Shown: positions 15,801 through 23,895 of the stretch, piece after piece | Layout of the letters: each line of letters begins with the position of its first letter | How positions within the stretch are numbered: position 1 is the first letter of the stretch | Origin: Oscillatoria salina IIICB1 | Lineage (GTDB): Bacteria; Cyanobacteriota; Cyanobacteriia; Cyanobacteriales; SIO1D9 | Direction of reading: 5' to 3' | Length of the DNA: 35,646 bases | Assembly (NCBI RefSeq): GCF_020144665.1 | Contig: NZ_JAAHBQ010000073.1 | Location: 1-35,646, forward strand | The notes under the pieces: model-generated | Databases searched by the model: none | What the model was told of the DNA's origin: nothing | The model's input: the letters and a program-made list of their open reading frames with translations, nothing else | Made by a program: the position numbers and the translations under genes

Positions 15801-18284
15801 CGTCGTCGGATTGTTAAACGCCACATCGTCAACTACAGTAATCGTACCGCTACCATCGGCACGTCCAATAATAACCGAGTTGAAACCAGGTTGAATTGTA
15901 GCCAACTCAGCAATGGTAAGATCGAGGCTAGCAATTCCTGCATCTCCTCCGTCACCGAGATTAATATCTTGTTCGGGTGTTACTGTCTGAATTAGCAGAG
16001 TAGCATCATTGCTGATAATATTATCGACTGGTAGAACACCTATACTATCAAGAACATTAAATTCATCAGCAGTAATATTGATATCTCCACCCTGATTCCC
16101 ACCAGTAGCAGTAATACCTGCTATATTAATCGTATCAGTAGCAATCAGTGCGATCGCGCCACCATTGCCAGTATCGGAACTAGAATCTAGAGCATTACCG
16201 TCGATAAAAAGAGCAGCAAGATCGGGATTGATTGTAATATTAGCACCAGAGTTAATAGCGATCGCGCCACCATCACCATCAGTAGAAATGGCGAAAACTG
16301 CTCCTAAGTTAATATTACCAGCCGTGGTAATTTCTATAGTTCCTGCATCACCATCAATCGCATTAGATACTACTTGAGTAATGACAAAATCGCCATTTTG
16401 ACTAATAATTGAAATATTGCCACCATTACCATCTACATCTGGAATTCCTAAACCACCACCACCAGCCCCATCATCTAAGGAACTAGCAACAACGGAATCT
16501 GTGGTAATATCACCACCAGCAGTAATAGTTATCGCTCCTCCATCATTATTATCAGACCTAGAATCAATAAGTCCTGTAGTAATATCACCACCAGCAGTAA
16601 GAGTAATTGCACCTCCAGGAAAACCACTACTGGTGTCGATAGTACCAACGGTGATATTTCCACCTGCTTCGATAGTAATATTTCTTCCTGCTGCTTCGAT
16701 GGTATCAACAATATTCATGGTAAAGTCACCAATACCATTATTATCAGCATCTGCTATAAAACTAATATCACCGCCAAAACCTTGAGTTGGAGCAAAAGTT
16801 AATATACCATCGGTTATATCGCCAATTGTAATATCATTAGTGGCTTCCAAAATTACATCAGCAGTATCAGGAAGTCCTTCTAAAGTTGCTGAGGAAATAG
16901 TGATTGGATTCCCGTTAAAATCAGCAGCTAAAATATCAGGTAAGGCGGCTGCAACTCCTGCGCTTTCTGGATCTGTATCATCAATAAGAATATCAGTCGG
17001 GTCTAATAATAATCTTCCCAAATTACCATTTACGGCACTCAAATCTACACTTCCAACAAAGATTAAATCTTCTTTCCCTGAGATTTCAACAAAGCCACCG
17101 TTACCGGAAATTACTCCACCACGAGCAGTAATATTACCGTAAAATCCTGTTACTTCATCCGCCCAAACTATGACTCTTCCACCATCACCTAAACTCAAAG
17201 CATTGGCGCTAATTGTTGAGTCATTGCTGACAAAAGTACGCAAGGCATTTGGTACAGTTCCCAAGCCTCGATAATCGCCGCCAATTCTAATATTACCGCC
17301 GCCAATTGTGCCGTCAGCGTTAATATTTGCGCCAATAATTCCTACTTTGGTTCCGAAAATATCGAGGTTGCCACCTAGGGAATTAGAGCCATCTAAACTA
17401 CCAGAAACGATCGCAGTTTCGCTAAGATTATGCGGCAAAATTACGTTAGAATTTGTTAATTGAACCGTACCATCGGGATTAACTGTTAAGCCAGTTTCCA
17501 CACCAGTACCTGTTAGTAATCTGGGCAAATCTAAGGGTGTAATTGGTAAATCTTGTCCGGTGTTATCCGTAGGAATTTCTATTTCTAAACTTAACAGTTG
17601 TCCGGCTTGAGAAATTCTCACTAAATTAGTTCCGGGGACGGCGGCAATGGTAATATTACCTCCGGGGGCGCTGAGAGTTCCGGTGTTAATTACGCTACCA
17701 CCAAGTAAGGTTAAATTACTATCTGGAGTGACGCTTAAGTCCCCAGCATTAATTATTACTCCTCCGGTGGCTAAATCAAAGGCGAATATGTTAGGATTAC
17801 CAACTAAATTTTGATATTCATTTGTCCCAAAAACCTGAAACCAATTATCTTCCCCAAAACCAACTCTTGTAGCGGTGGTTGCGAAGAAGTCTCCAGGAAC
17901 GTTTAATTGAGCGTCAGCGCCAAAAACAATCCCGGCGGGGTTAATTAAATAAAGGTTAGAATTGCCGCCGAGAACTTGAATTAAACCGTTAATTATGGAA
18001 GGATCTCCGCCGACTACTCTCCCTAAAATATTGCGAATTTCCGGGTGAGAAAGAAAGCTAGCAATTTGTTCGGAAGATAGTCCAAATTGCTCGAAACTGT
18101 GGAATAAATTAGTTCCGTCTCCGGACAAACTACCGCCTTCGATGTAAAATTCTTGACCATCAATACTGATAATTGTACCTGTACCGTCTGTGGCTGGAGT
18201 AATTGATTGAGCTAAAACAGGATTATTAGTGATTATTCCGATTAAGGAAAGTAAAGAGCAAAACTTCAACCACGATAGTTTCAT
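6816..18284 (-). CDS. Giant two-partner-secretion exoprotein (FHA N-domain, beta-helix repeats) with C-terminal CHAT protease domain, 3822 aa
   Basis: A signal peptide (1-26, ending VLAQ) leads into a filamentous-haemagglutinin/TPS domain with LYLINPAGIVFG around residue 115, the motif that marks TpsA substrates. About 3000 residues of Gly/Asn/Asp/Thr-rich beta-helix repeats follow, including near-identical 67-aa units at about 2011-2446. A Pro/Glu/Thr-rich linker (about 3330-3400) precedes a CHAT caspase-like domain with HLATHGEF (catalytic His3665) and LSACRTAVG (Cys3708), ending YYWSAFTMIGSPW. Family knowledge predicts export through a TpsB outer-membrane pore, but no TpsB gene is in the window. 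The protein is likely surface-exposed with a protease head. No frameshift is seen over 11.5 kb. Confidence 0.92.
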   Translation of the reverse strand: MKLSWLKFCSLLSLIGIITNNPVLAQSITPATDGTGTIISIDGQEFYIEGGSLSGDGTNLFHSFEQFGLSSEQIASFLSHPEIRNILGRVVGGDPSIINGLIQVLGGNSNLYLINPAGIVFGADAQLNVPGDFFATTATRVGFGEDNWFQVFGTNEYQNLVGNPNIFAFDLATGGVIINAGDLSVTPDSNLTLLGGSVINTGTLSAPGGNITIAAVPGTNLVRISQAGQLLSLEIEIPTDNTGQDLPITPLDLPRLLTGTGVETGLTVNPDGTVQLTNSNVILPHNLSETAIVSGSLDGSNSLGGNLDIFGTKVGIIGANINADGTIGGGNIRIGGDYRGLGTVPNALRTFVSNDSTISANALSLGDGGRVIVWADEVTGFYGNITARGGVISGNGGFVEISGKEDLIFVGSVDLSAVNGNLGRLLLDPTDILIDDTDPESAGVAAALPDILAADFNGNPITISSATLEGLPDTADVILEATNDITIGDITDGILTFAPTQGFGGDISFIADADNNGIGDFTMNIVDTIEAAGRNITIEAGGNITVGTIDTSSGFPGGAITLTAGGDITTGLIDSRSDNNDGGAITITAGGDITTDSVVASSLDDGAGGGGLGIPDVDGNGGNISIISQNGDFVITQVVSNAIDGDAGTIEITTAGNINLGAVFAISTDGDGGAIAINSGANITINPDLAALFIDGNALDSSSDTGNGGAIALIATDTINIAGITATGGNQGGDINITADEFNVLDSIGVLPVDNIISNDATLLIQTVTPEQDINLGDGGDAGIASLDLTIAELATIQPGFNSVIIGRADGSGTITVVDDVAFNNPTTLRSPNPGGTIVTNGIITTDGDGTFTNDLTLDAGDVVDINADISTVGGVLTITSGGDIDSNGTILNSTAEGDSGAINLTATGNIITGEISSIKGDDGDAGDIAVTAGGDIITANIDSSAERGAGGAISVTAGGNLSTDNLNSSGATQAIAGNADGGIISLTAGGDVSILNVDSSSPAGDGGNVTVEAGGFIATDIIFSNSDTGIGGTIILSALDFINVNDIILSSGNLNSGAVTIDAGTNVTTYVIDARSDMGNGGIISLSAANNLLTDSLLTNEAAITLIGNEIDFISFEGGDVIVTSNNDLIIQPATPGQNINLGATDDSGINTLTLTNQEINAIQPGFNSITIGRTNGTGAVTISGELDFSTITPNLTINGGDTTFNNGIILGNNSTLNLNTGAISSAPTGLDITSNILNLNATGSVGTINNPLELQVNQFQPNVAGDLFARNNTNLNLRITNIQGNLDLTADGAITDSGNLTITGTANLTTTAANLGNVSFTNSGDTVFGDSIIGGNLIVNSEGTVSQNGEIQVAGEVIINAADGTLEFSNTVTPFITLPNGDVIVSGVGEVAIPETPINGNLTVNSLVAGEQFTEVFNSDAIILDQPGNSFAGTVRINTVTSDIDNVTATPSIVQTTPQTIPGNVTLNATPAGDITLTEANNQFGTLAIIGQNVAITENDAVDLTTSVISGNLDLSANGAITDSGDVLVGGVATLSGSNINLDNANDFNTVALVQGNNVILNDINNLDLGNSNLTGSLNLTTAGTITDSGNLNIAGITTINSGVGDIILNNNNQFGILQLTGNNVNINENAPTELGLANITGNLMITSTGAITDSGVLTVGGDATFTTSLANTGGVFLLNSGETILGTIFVGGDLAIDSEGNVSQVGVIQVAGDIDIDAPQVNLDPNASNIFSVFTFPNGDVVVSGVGNVEIPSQTVTGDLTVNSLASGEAFDGIFAGEAITLNQAENNFGGTVNFTTATPNLTNITAPAKISQTGALNVTGVTILDATPTGEITLDNANNQFGNLQIIGQNVTIVENDAVILDASNISGDLNVTAKGIITDNGDLQVAGVTSLDATGNDIILDNENDLNTVSVISAEDVILNEVNNLDLGDSNINGTLLLTVGGNVTDSGSLNILGNTNIDAAGSILLDNQHNFSTVFLTSTEDVILNDSDELELGDIDVAGDFQVTTNGFLSDIGILTVAGVTNIDTTGNDITLDNDNDFNIVGITNANDVILNDINDLQLGDTNITGNLDITTNGFLSDIGIVTVAGITNIDVTGNDITLDNQNNFNAIALNNAQDVILNDINDLQLGDTNITGNLDITTNGFLSDIGIVTVAGITNIDTTGNDITLDNDNDFNIIAITNANDVILNDINDLQLGETNITGNLDITTNGFLSDIGVVTVAGITNIDVTGNDITLDNQNNFNAIAIANSQDVILNDINDLQLGETNITGNLDITTNGFLSDIGIVTVAGVTNIDVTGNDITLDNQNNFNAIAIANSQDVILNDINDLQLGETNITGNLDITTNGFLSDIGIVTVAGVTNIDTTGNDITLDNQNNFNAIALNNAQDVILNDINDLQLGETNITGNLDITTNGFLSDIGIVTVAGVTNIDVTGNDITLDNDNDFNTVSVISAGNVILNDIDDLDLGNINLDENLNVTANGIITNSGELNILGTTTLDANGNDIILLEPSDLTSVTIVSANNLVLNDPDSLELEEINLTGNLDVTAGGTITDSANLVIGGITTLNANDNDIILDNDHDFNTVAILGANNVILNDINQLDLGNVDVSGNLGITANGIITASGVVNVAGLASFATGGNDLILDNQHNLNSVAIANANNVILNDIDNLDLNNLNIAGTLDVTANGTITNSGIVIVPGIVTFATTGDIILDNSHDFSTVVVTNANNLTLSDRNNLDLGETNLTGSLNLTAVGTITDSGIVSFNQTSSFTTTGDITLDNLNASGTINLTTLGNVNLVNATNTNLGEAEIGGNFNIISNGILSTTGSINVADDINFRATDLELNSNVAGNGTLNIAPINESSQIGIGSVTGELDLSGSEIANLVDGFANIAIGSAEGNGTITVGNDNLVFSDPVTIQSPLGSILIQGDLLAVDNASVTFIGDISLHANLTTTNQDLNFQGNTLIVNNPLLVSDGGNVNFNGTLNGNSSLTINAGTGNITFTDSVGNSQNLGNLRINNNGTTVFNSTINATSLNIGGGGTTQLNGNVTTINAQNYDHEIIINNDLFITTSNGDLNFTNILDSAAQENYDLTISAGNGKISLGRYWGQKFALANLRLNSTNDLSTAGITAQNINATSGGNITATDTITATSGGSVNLNAIGDVTTADIITTGGSLNLSSSEGIVTTENLTTSGTTGGEIFVNALIAIQTGEIDSSATVGNAGNVFLDPIADIEVTFINAQGGTAGQGGEVDITAGRYFRATGSFRDRHGNNSSISTIGSNGNGNIIIRHGAEGDIPFIIGDSSTNGTAGIITSGTSTLQLGEIFPYTIQRGNIGLIGVEAPPRAETPEIEPTPQPSIIQPLITETSSNQLTGETPFTANETSFAPTDISQIPEETEVSETAAEEILPQINQIATTATIPSVSLQEIETNFTDTFTTYLGLEEVPQVNTDEAGKILANVAQQTGTKPALLYVVFVPPTVKGTIRKPEEITLELILVTPQNQTIRKQVPGVTKAKLIEVANSFRRGVTDVRQRRPYLESAQQLYQWLIAPVEADLAAQEINNIAFIMDEGLRSLPVAALHNGNQFVVEKYSVGLMPSLSLANTNYRNLKQMQVLAMGASEFSDQSPLPAVPIELQLIAGNLWQGRYFLNEEFTEKNLKTARNSAAYGIIHLATHGEFKAGEPSNSYVQFWERKLELTKLRQLELSNPIVELLVLSACRTAVGDREAELGFAGFAVQAGVKSALGSLWYVSDEGTLGLMTTFYQQLQQAPIKAEALRQAQLAMIQGQVKLEGGKLITGEQSFDLPSSLTVVGDKQLNHPYYWSAFTMIGSPW
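10945..12251 (-). repeat. About 6.5 near-identical 201-bp tandem repeats inside the exoprotein gene
   Basis: The marker GTGATATCTAGGTTTCCCG recurs at 11050, 11251, 11452, 11653, 11854 (one nearby change) and 12055, exactly 201 bp apart. Each unit encodes 67 residues containing GNLDITTNGFLSDIG and VILNDINDLQLG. Identity is much higher than between the flanking degenerate repeats, which points to recent unequal crossover or gene conversion. Some copies carry the double HIP1 string GCGATCGCGATCGCG while others have replaced it, so variants are shuffled between copies. Confidence 0.95.
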
Positions 18285-18776
18285 TGATTTAGCTCCGGGA
18301 ACTTACGGAAGGAAAAAAGATTTTTGTTTATGGTAACGAATTATCTCAGTATAGGTACTGAAAAGTTAAAGAATTTTTTATAATTAAAGAATAATTGATT
18401 AATTGTTATTTAGTTAAAGAGAAATAGATCGCGTCATCTGAATTGGGCGAATTCAAGGATTTCGGCTTGGATGTATAATTTACTACTTTAATTTTCATTA
18501 GCAATAGCGATATTTATCGTCTAATTCCCAGAATAACAATCCAAGTCTTGTTTATATTTGACTATATTTTAGACTAGACAATTGTGCGTCCGGGATTGAT
18601 GGTGAGGGTACAGGTAAATACCGAGATGATTTTCCGGGTAGCGATCGCACCTCGAAACGGAAAATCAAGGAGTGCTAATATAACAGACAAATGCGATCGC
18701 TGCGAGCGGGAGCAGGAAAAAGAACATTTCTCAAACCTTACCCGCTCGCAAGACGCTTTCGCAAGAAACTAACAAC
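18285..18776. other. Intergenic region between exoprotein gene and tldE-like gene
   Basis: About 490 bp, AT-rich near the exoprotein start, with two HIP1 octamers (near 18640 and 18693). It should hold the exoprotein promoter, but I cannot single out a convincing pair of promoter elements. A short plus-strand open frame (18584-18772) has no recognisable content and overlaps the inverted repeat, so I do not call it a gene. Confidence 0.6.
18701..18750 (-). terminator. 10-bp perfect inverted repeat just downstream of the tldE-like gene
   Basis: TGCGAGCGGG (18701-18710) pairs with CCCGCTCGCA (18741-18750) across a 30-base loop, beginning 27 bases after the tldE-like stop codon on the minus strand. 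The position suits a terminator or an mRNA 3'-end stabiliser. There is no T-run behind the stem and the loop is long, so function is uncertain. Confidence 0.35.
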
Positions 18777-20117
18777 TTATTCGCCCGTAATTGAGAGTGA
18801 ATCAACCCAAATTCGGGGACAAACTCCTCCGGGAGTCAATTCTAAATCCGACTCGACAAAAATAATTGATTTCAGCAATTCCAACCAATCTCCCGCCACC
18901 GTTGCCGAATCAATACTGGTGAATTTTCCTTGTTCGACAATCCAACCATCAAAAGGTAGCGAAAATGAACCTTGGAGAGCATTAACCCCTGCATGAAGTG
19001 CTTGTAAATCATCAATTAAAATCACATTCTCAGCATCTTCTAAACGATATACTTGCGGTGCAGGTTTGCCAGGAAAAACATGATAAAAATTCGAGCTAAC
19101 TGTTACTTTAGCGCCGATGTTAGCGTTTCCTGTGGGTTGAGTATTCAGCCGTTTTGCCGTTCCCGCACTATGAAGAAAATTGGTTAAAACACCATCGGTA
19201 ATAATGGGTACGCGACGGGTGGGCGTACCTTCACCGTCAAAAGTTTCCGCAGCTACATTATCTGGATGCCAAGCATCATCGCACACAGAAAGTAAACGAG
19301 AAGCAATTTCTTGTCCTAAAGATTCTGGAGTAGAAAGACTTTGGTTGTCAAGGATTTTTTGGGCGTTAAATAAATTAGAAAAAGCAGCTAACAAACTTAA
19401 GAAAGCATCGCCAGAAAAGACAACTCGATACTTACCAGACTTAATTTTGCGGTAGTTAAGATGGCTAATAGTTTTTGCGGCAGTTTCTTGGAGACAACCT
19501 TGAATATCCAAATTATCTAAACTGCGGCTAACTTTAAAGCTACCAGCAGAGCGAGGTTTTTTGCCTTCGACTTCGGTTTTGCTGTACAAATAGATCGAAG
19601 CGTAAGAGCGAGCTTCATTACGCATCGCCCCATCGCTGTTGAGATAAAAGCGATCGCGTTCTTGTTGTGCTAAACCGTTATAAGGGACTCCTTTAATCGC
19701 TGGATGAGCTTCTAAAAGTTGTTTTTCAGTCGCGATGAGCTTATCGATTAAAGTTGACACAGGTGCAGAAGCTGCTTTTTCATTGGAGATCTCCCTAGTC
19801 GGAGCCATAGCTTCGGGACTAAAATCAGGTATATTCTCCTTCACCCCGTAGAAACTCGCCTCATAGGCAGTTTTCAAAGCTAATTCTATTCCTTGGGGGT
19901 CAACATCTGTCGTCGAAGTTACACCCATCGTATTATTTTCGTTCCAAACCCGAACGATCGCACTCGAACGATTAGAAGCTTTGACTTGTTTCGGTTCGCC
20001 CTGGTCTACTTGTACTCTAGTTTCATCTACAGAGGAACCGTAGATATCAAACTTTTTGATACCTTGTTTGTGAGCGATTTCTTCAGCCTGGGTTGCTAGT
20101 TCTTTAATTTGAACCAT
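18777..20117 (-). CDS. tldE: TldE/PmbA-family metalloprotease subunit, 446 aa
   Basis: The product begins MVQIKELATQAEEIAHKQG and has the TldD/PmbA fold signature: an N-terminal domain with DIYGSSVDETRVQVDQGEPKQV, a central DFSPEA region, and a C-terminal domain with GVLTNFLHSAGTAKRLNTQPTGNA. It lacks a HExxxH zinc motif, as expected for the TldE (PmbA) partner, which forms a heterodimeric protease with TldD. In bacteria the pair degrades unfolded peptides and processes leader peptides of some modified peptides. I chose the ATG at 20117 over a TTG two codons upstream. It follows tldD after 68 bp in the same direction, so the two are probably an operon. Confidence 0.9.
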   Translation of the reverse strand: MVQIKELATQAEEIAHKQGIKKFDIYGSSVDETRVQVDQGEPKQVKASNRSSAIVRVWNENNTMGVTSTTDVDPQGIELALKTAYEASFYGVKENIPDFSPEAMAPTREISNEKAASAPVSTLIDKLIATEKQLLEAHPAIKGVPYNGLAQQERDRFYLNSDGAMRNEARSYASIYLYSKTEVEGKKPRSAGSFKVSRSLDNLDIQGCLQETAAKTISHLNYRKIKSGKYRVVFSGDAFLSLLAAFSNLFNAQKILDNQSLSTPESLGQEIASRLLSVCDDAWHPDNVAAETFDGEGTPTRRVPIITDGVLTNFLHSAGTAKRLNTQPTGNANIGAKVTVSSNFYHVFPGKPAPQVYRLEDAENVILIDDLQALHAGVNALQGSFSLPFDGWIVEQGKFTSIDSATVAGDWLELLKSIIFVESDLELTPGGVCPRIWVDSLSITGE

Positions 20118-20185
20118 TGTCAATAAAAAATCTTGTTTGAGTAACTTTTCTACCGCCCGCTTGCGGATTTTTGGTTGTAATGGGC

Positions 20186-21658
20186 TTACCTACCACCAAC
20201 AGTAATCGAATCAACCTTCAAATGGGGTTGTCCCACGGTAACGTAAATACTACCGCTCACCGAACCACAGAAACCAGCAGCCAAGCCCAAATCTTGAGAA
20301 CACATCGAAATCTTATTCATAATTTCGGTTGCTTCGCCAATCAAAGTTGCTCCCTTAAGAGGTTTCGTTACCTGACCATTTTCAATCAAATAAGCCTCAG
20401 AAACGCCAAAATTAAACTCGCCTGTAGCCCCGACGCTACCACCGCCCATTTTCTTACAGTAAATTCCTTTATCGATTGAGGCAAATAAATCCTCAACCGC
20501 GTAATCACCAGGCGCAATATAAGTATTTCGCATCCTCGATGCCGCCGCATAGGTATAATTTTGACGGCGACCGCTTCCAGTTCGCGGATGTCCAGTACGC
20601 ATCGAACCCGCACGGTCTGCTAAGAAATTCTTCAAAACGCCATTTTCAATCAATAACGTTCTTTGGGCTGGCATACCTTCGTCGTCCATATCGATTGTAC
20701 CGAAGGCATGGTCAGAAAGTCCTTCATCCCAAGCAGTTAAGCTTTCATGAGCAATTTTTTCGCCTTTTTTATCGCTAAAAGGAGTTGATTTCCGCTCGAT
20801 TTGGGTGGTTTCGAGCAAATGTCCGCAAGCTTCGTGGAAAATCACACCACCAAACTGATTTGCCATGATAATCGGGTAAGTTCCCGATTCGACGTAATCA
20901 GCATAAAGCATTTTTCCGGCAGACTCAGCTACTTCTTCCGCCGCCGCTTGATAGTTCCAATTACGCAAAAATCCGGGGTCGCTGGTATTGCCTTCCCGAT
21001 GACTCATCGAAGCCCGATGCGCGCCATCAGCGCAAAGCAAATTATAACCTACCGATTGAGTCAGGCGAATATCGCGAGCAAAAGTACCATCACTAGCTGC
21101 AACCAAAATTTCTTGCCAATCGCGGAAATAGCGAGCTTGTCTTGATTGTACGCGATTGGCTTTTTGATGCAAAGCTGCATTGGCATCGAGGAGAAGTTCG
21201 CCCATTTCAGCAATGGTACTAGACTGAGATAGCCAGGTTTCTTTTCCTTTGGCTTTGGTATAATCCCTCAGCAGTTCTAAGTTAACTTCGCTAATGTAAG
21301 CATTTGGTCCAGGTAGTTGCAATCCGAGAATCGAAAGTCCTTTTTCTAAAGCTGCTTTTAAACCAGAAAATGATAAATCGTTCGTACTGACGTAGCAGTC
21401 AGCTTTACCCCGAAACACTCTCACTCCTGCACCTGTAGACAGACTAGGGGTGATACTGGTAATCGTGTCATCTTCCGCCAGACAGCTAATGTAGTGGACT
21501 CGTTCGAGGAAAAATTCGATCGCGTCTGCACCGGCGGCACGTCCTAATCCGAGTAACGTAGAGAGGGGAGCCTGCCAACTTTCGTCAAATCTTTCTTTTG
21601 TTGCTGTGTATTGTAAATTAGGCAGTTCTTTGGTTATCAGTAAAGCGGTTGACGGCAT
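20186..21658 (-). CDS. tldD: TldD-family zinc metalloprotease, 490 aa
   Basis: The zinc motif HEACGH (H275, E276, H280) lies in [19 protein letters not shown], and a C-terminal Cys (about 464, in [10 protein letters not shown], with YVTVGQP following) matches the third metal ligand known for TldD. Other family blocks are [19 protein letters not shown] and [17 protein letters not shown]. Length is normal for the family. It is the catalytic partner of the adjacent TldE-like protein and would act in the cytoplasm as a heterodimeric peptidase. A Shine-Dalgarno-like AAGGA precedes the ATG by about eight bases. No peptide-precursor gene is seen beside it, so a specific substrate cannot be named. 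Confidence 0.93.
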   Translation of the reverse strand: MPSTALLITKELPNLQYTATKERFDESWQAPLSTLLGLGRAAGADAIEFFLERVHYISCLAEDDTITSITPSLSTGAGVRVFRGKADCYVSTNDLSFSGLKAALEKGLSILGLQLPGPNAYISEVNLELLRDYTKAKGKETWLSQSSTIAEMGELLLDANAALHQKANRVQSRQARYFRDWQEILVAASDGTFARDIRLTQSVGYNLLCADGAHRASMSHREGNTSDPGFLRNWNYQAAAEEVAESAGKMLYADYVESGTYPIIMANQFGGVIFHEACGHLLETTQIERKSTPFSDKKGEKIAHESLTAWDEGLSDHAFGTIDMDDEGMPAQRTLLIENGVLKNFLADRAGSMRTGHPRTGSGRRQNYTYAAASRMRNTYIAPGDYAVEDLFASIDKGIYCKKMGGGSVGATGEFNFGVSEAYLIENGQVTKPLKGATLIGEATEIMNKISMCSQDLGLAAGFCGSVSGSIYVTVGQPHLKVDSITVGGR

Positions 21659-21824
21659 ATTTTGCTTCCTTAGAGGAGACTAATACTATTATCTCTTGAC
21701 CTTAATTTAGTTTAGCAACTGATTTAAACTAGGTTCAACTTTGAGGATCGGTTTTCCGCTTCTAGTTACGGATTAGTTAGTCTTTTCTTTGATTTCGCTT
21801 GCGCATTGGTGATTTTCTTAATTT

Positions 21825-23393
21825 TTACTTCTCACGGTTTTGGGAATCATTGCCGAGCAATTTTTTCTGCACGACTCGATTTCTTCCCTGTTTTTTGGCT
21901 TGATAAAGTACCTCATCAGCCAAAGCGACCAAGGCTGAACTATTAAAGTCAAGAGTAGGAATTTTACTAACCACACCTAAACTCAAAGTTACATATTTAC
22001 TAACTGGAGACTGTTGGTGAATTATTTTTAAATTTTCTACTGATAAACGAATATTTTCGGCAATACAAACCGCCGCTTCGGCATCAGTATTTGACAAAAT
22101 TACGGCAAATTCTTCGCCACCATAACGAGCGACTAAATTCCCCGGTTTTTTGAGATTATTTTCAATTGCTCGAGCAACTTTTTTTAAACAATCATCTCCA
22201 GCGAGATGACCATAGGTATCGTTATAATTTTTGAAAAAATCAACGTCACAAAAAACGAGAGATAAAGGTGATTTTTCGCGAAACATCCGCCGCCATTCAC
22301 TATGTAAATAATCCTCAAATTTGCGGCGGTTAGCAACTCCAGTTAAACCATCAATGTTAGCAATTCGTTGCAGTTCTTGATTTACCTCTAAGATAGCTGC
22401 TTCAGCCTTTTTGCGTTGAATGAGCGAACCTAATTGCTCGGCCACTGCTTGGACTAATTCAACTAAACGCGGTTCTGATTTTAGAGGATTTTGCTTGTAG
22501 AAAACTATAATTGCTAAGACAAGATTGTCAACAATAATTGGCACGCCAAAAGTTGCTTTTAAGCCAACTTTTTTCGCTATTTGAGAACGAACGCAAACTT
22601 TCTTAGATACATTAGAAACGTCTTCCAGCCATTCTGGTTGCTGGGATGACCAAATCCTACCTGGAAGTCCCACATTAGGAGCAAAAGTTAGCTTTTCGCT
22701 TTTTTGTCGAAATATTTCTAGAGAGGGATTCAGTCCATACCAACCTCGACTTGATTCGAGTATACCTCGTCGTTCGTTGGGTATCCAAGCTTCGCCAAAA
22801 TCCCAATTAATTATTTCACAAACTTGACGCAAAGTTACTTCTAAAGCGGCATGAAAATCGGGGGAGTTACCGATTGCTTTACTGGTAGTTAATAAAAAGC
22901 GAATTTCAGCCTCTACTCGTTTTCTTTCTTCAATTTCTTGTTGCAGAATTTGGTTTTGTAATGCCAGTTTACGAGCTTGTTCTTGAAGCTTAATTTGTAA
23001 GTTTTGTCGAGCGAGCTGATTTTCAACACGCGCCAAAACTTCGGGAAATTGAAACGGTTTAGTAATATAATCAGAACCACCTACCTGAAAAGCTTTTACT
23101 TTATCTTCTGCTTCGTGGAGCGCGCTCAAAAAAATTATCGGTATTTCACTGGTTTGTGGATCTGCTTTCAATTGTTTGCAAACTTCAAAGCCGTTAATTT
23201 CCGGCATATTAATATCTAGTAAGATCAGTTCGGGACGTGCAGTTTTAGTTACGTTTAAAGCGAGTTGCCCGTTAATAGCTTTGCGGACTTTATATCCTTG
23301 TGCAACGAGCATAGTAGCTAAAAGTCGTAAATTATTAGGATTGTCATCTACAATTAAAAGGTCGCCTTTGGCTGGTAACTTCTCGTGGTTCAT
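21825..23393 (-). CDS. Response regulator diguanylate cyclase, REC-GAF-GGDEF, 522 aa
   Basis: A receiver domain (about 8-130) has the acidic pair D16/D17, phospho-acceptor D60 in LILLDINMP and the SDYITKPF lysine. A coiled coil (about 130-165) leads to a GAF domain (about 175-325) and a GGDEF domain (about 345-510) whose active site reads GGEEF (425-429) in ARYGGEEFAVIL, consistent with an active cyclase making cyclic di-GMP. The usual RxxD inhibitory site before the active loop reads KPGN, so product inhibition by that site is probably absent. The cognate histidine kinase is not in the window. The start is the ATG next to a normal REC N-terminus. Confidence 0.93.
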   Translation of the reverse strand: MNHEKLPAKGDLLIVDDNPNNLRLLATMLVAQGYKVRKAINGQLALNVTKTARPELILLDINMPEINGFEVCKQLKADPQTSEIPIIFLSALHEAEDKVKAFQVGGSDYITKPFQFPEVLARVENQLARQNLQIKLQEQARKLALQNQILQQEIEERKRVEAEIRFLLTTSKAIGNSPDFHAALEVTLRQVCEIINWDFGEAWIPNERRGILESSRGWYGLNPSLEIFRQKSEKLTFAPNVGLPGRIWSSQQPEWLEDVSNVSKKVCVRSQIAKKVGLKATFGVPIIVDNLVLAIIVFYKQNPLKSEPRLVELVQAVAEQLGSLIQRKKAEAAILEVNQELQRIANIDGLTGVANRRKFEDYLHSEWRRMFREKSPLSLVFCDVDFFKNYNDTYGHLAGDDCLKKVARAIENNLKKPGNLVARYGGEEFAVILSNTDAEAAVCIAENIRLSVENLKIIHQQSPVSKYVTLSLGVVSKIPTLDFNSSALVALADEVLYQAKKQGRNRVVQKKLLGNDSQNREK

Positions 23394-23895
23394 TGAGAGT
23401 TATTTGCTACTGATTAATCCACTACAAAAAGTTAAACTTGAGTTTGCTGACAATTACAATATAGCAATAATAGGTAAAAATTATTCAGAAAGAGCAGAAA
23501 AAAAGCGATCGCGTAACTATTCGTTGGGTTTGTCTGGGTGATTTCCAACACAATTTGACTCCTGGAATGAGCGAAAGTGAGAAATTTTCTCAAACTACAA
23601 GATACCTTTCGGGTGCTGGCGCTACTGGGTCAATCGCGGCTGCTTGACATATTTTACTCTAAGTTCTCTATTCTCGCGACCGACGATGTTTAACTAAAAT
23701 TTTGACCATTACCCACCAACTTGAGGCTTTTCCCAATCAGAGCTAAATTTGTGGGCTAATTTCGTTTCGATTAGCAGGAAAAAACTGAATTATCCTCATT
23801 CCGGAAGATGTGAATCTGGGCAGTTTCTGACATCTTAATTTTTAGGCGAATTGAAAAATCAATTCTGTTATCGTTTGCTGACAAATAAAATCCTC
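23394..23895. other. Intergenic region between divergent GGDEF regulator and aconitase genes
   Basis: About 500 bp between divergent genes, so it should carry both promoters. One HIP1 site lies near 23507. I see no tRNA, riboswitch or strong inverted repeat. A longer aconitase frame opens at a TTG at 23851 but its first 15 codons do not look like family sequence. Confidence 0.5.

Noticed and set aside
7085-17142. Many plus-strand frames of 60-206 aa opposite the giant exoprotein gene
   Set aside because: They are antisense shadows of a very long, compositionally biased, repetitive gene and repeat with its period.
18777-21658. TldD/TldE as the maturation enzymes of a modified-peptide cluster
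   Set aside because: No precursor peptide, modification enzyme or exporter is nearby; tldD/tldE are commonly found alone in cyanobacteria.
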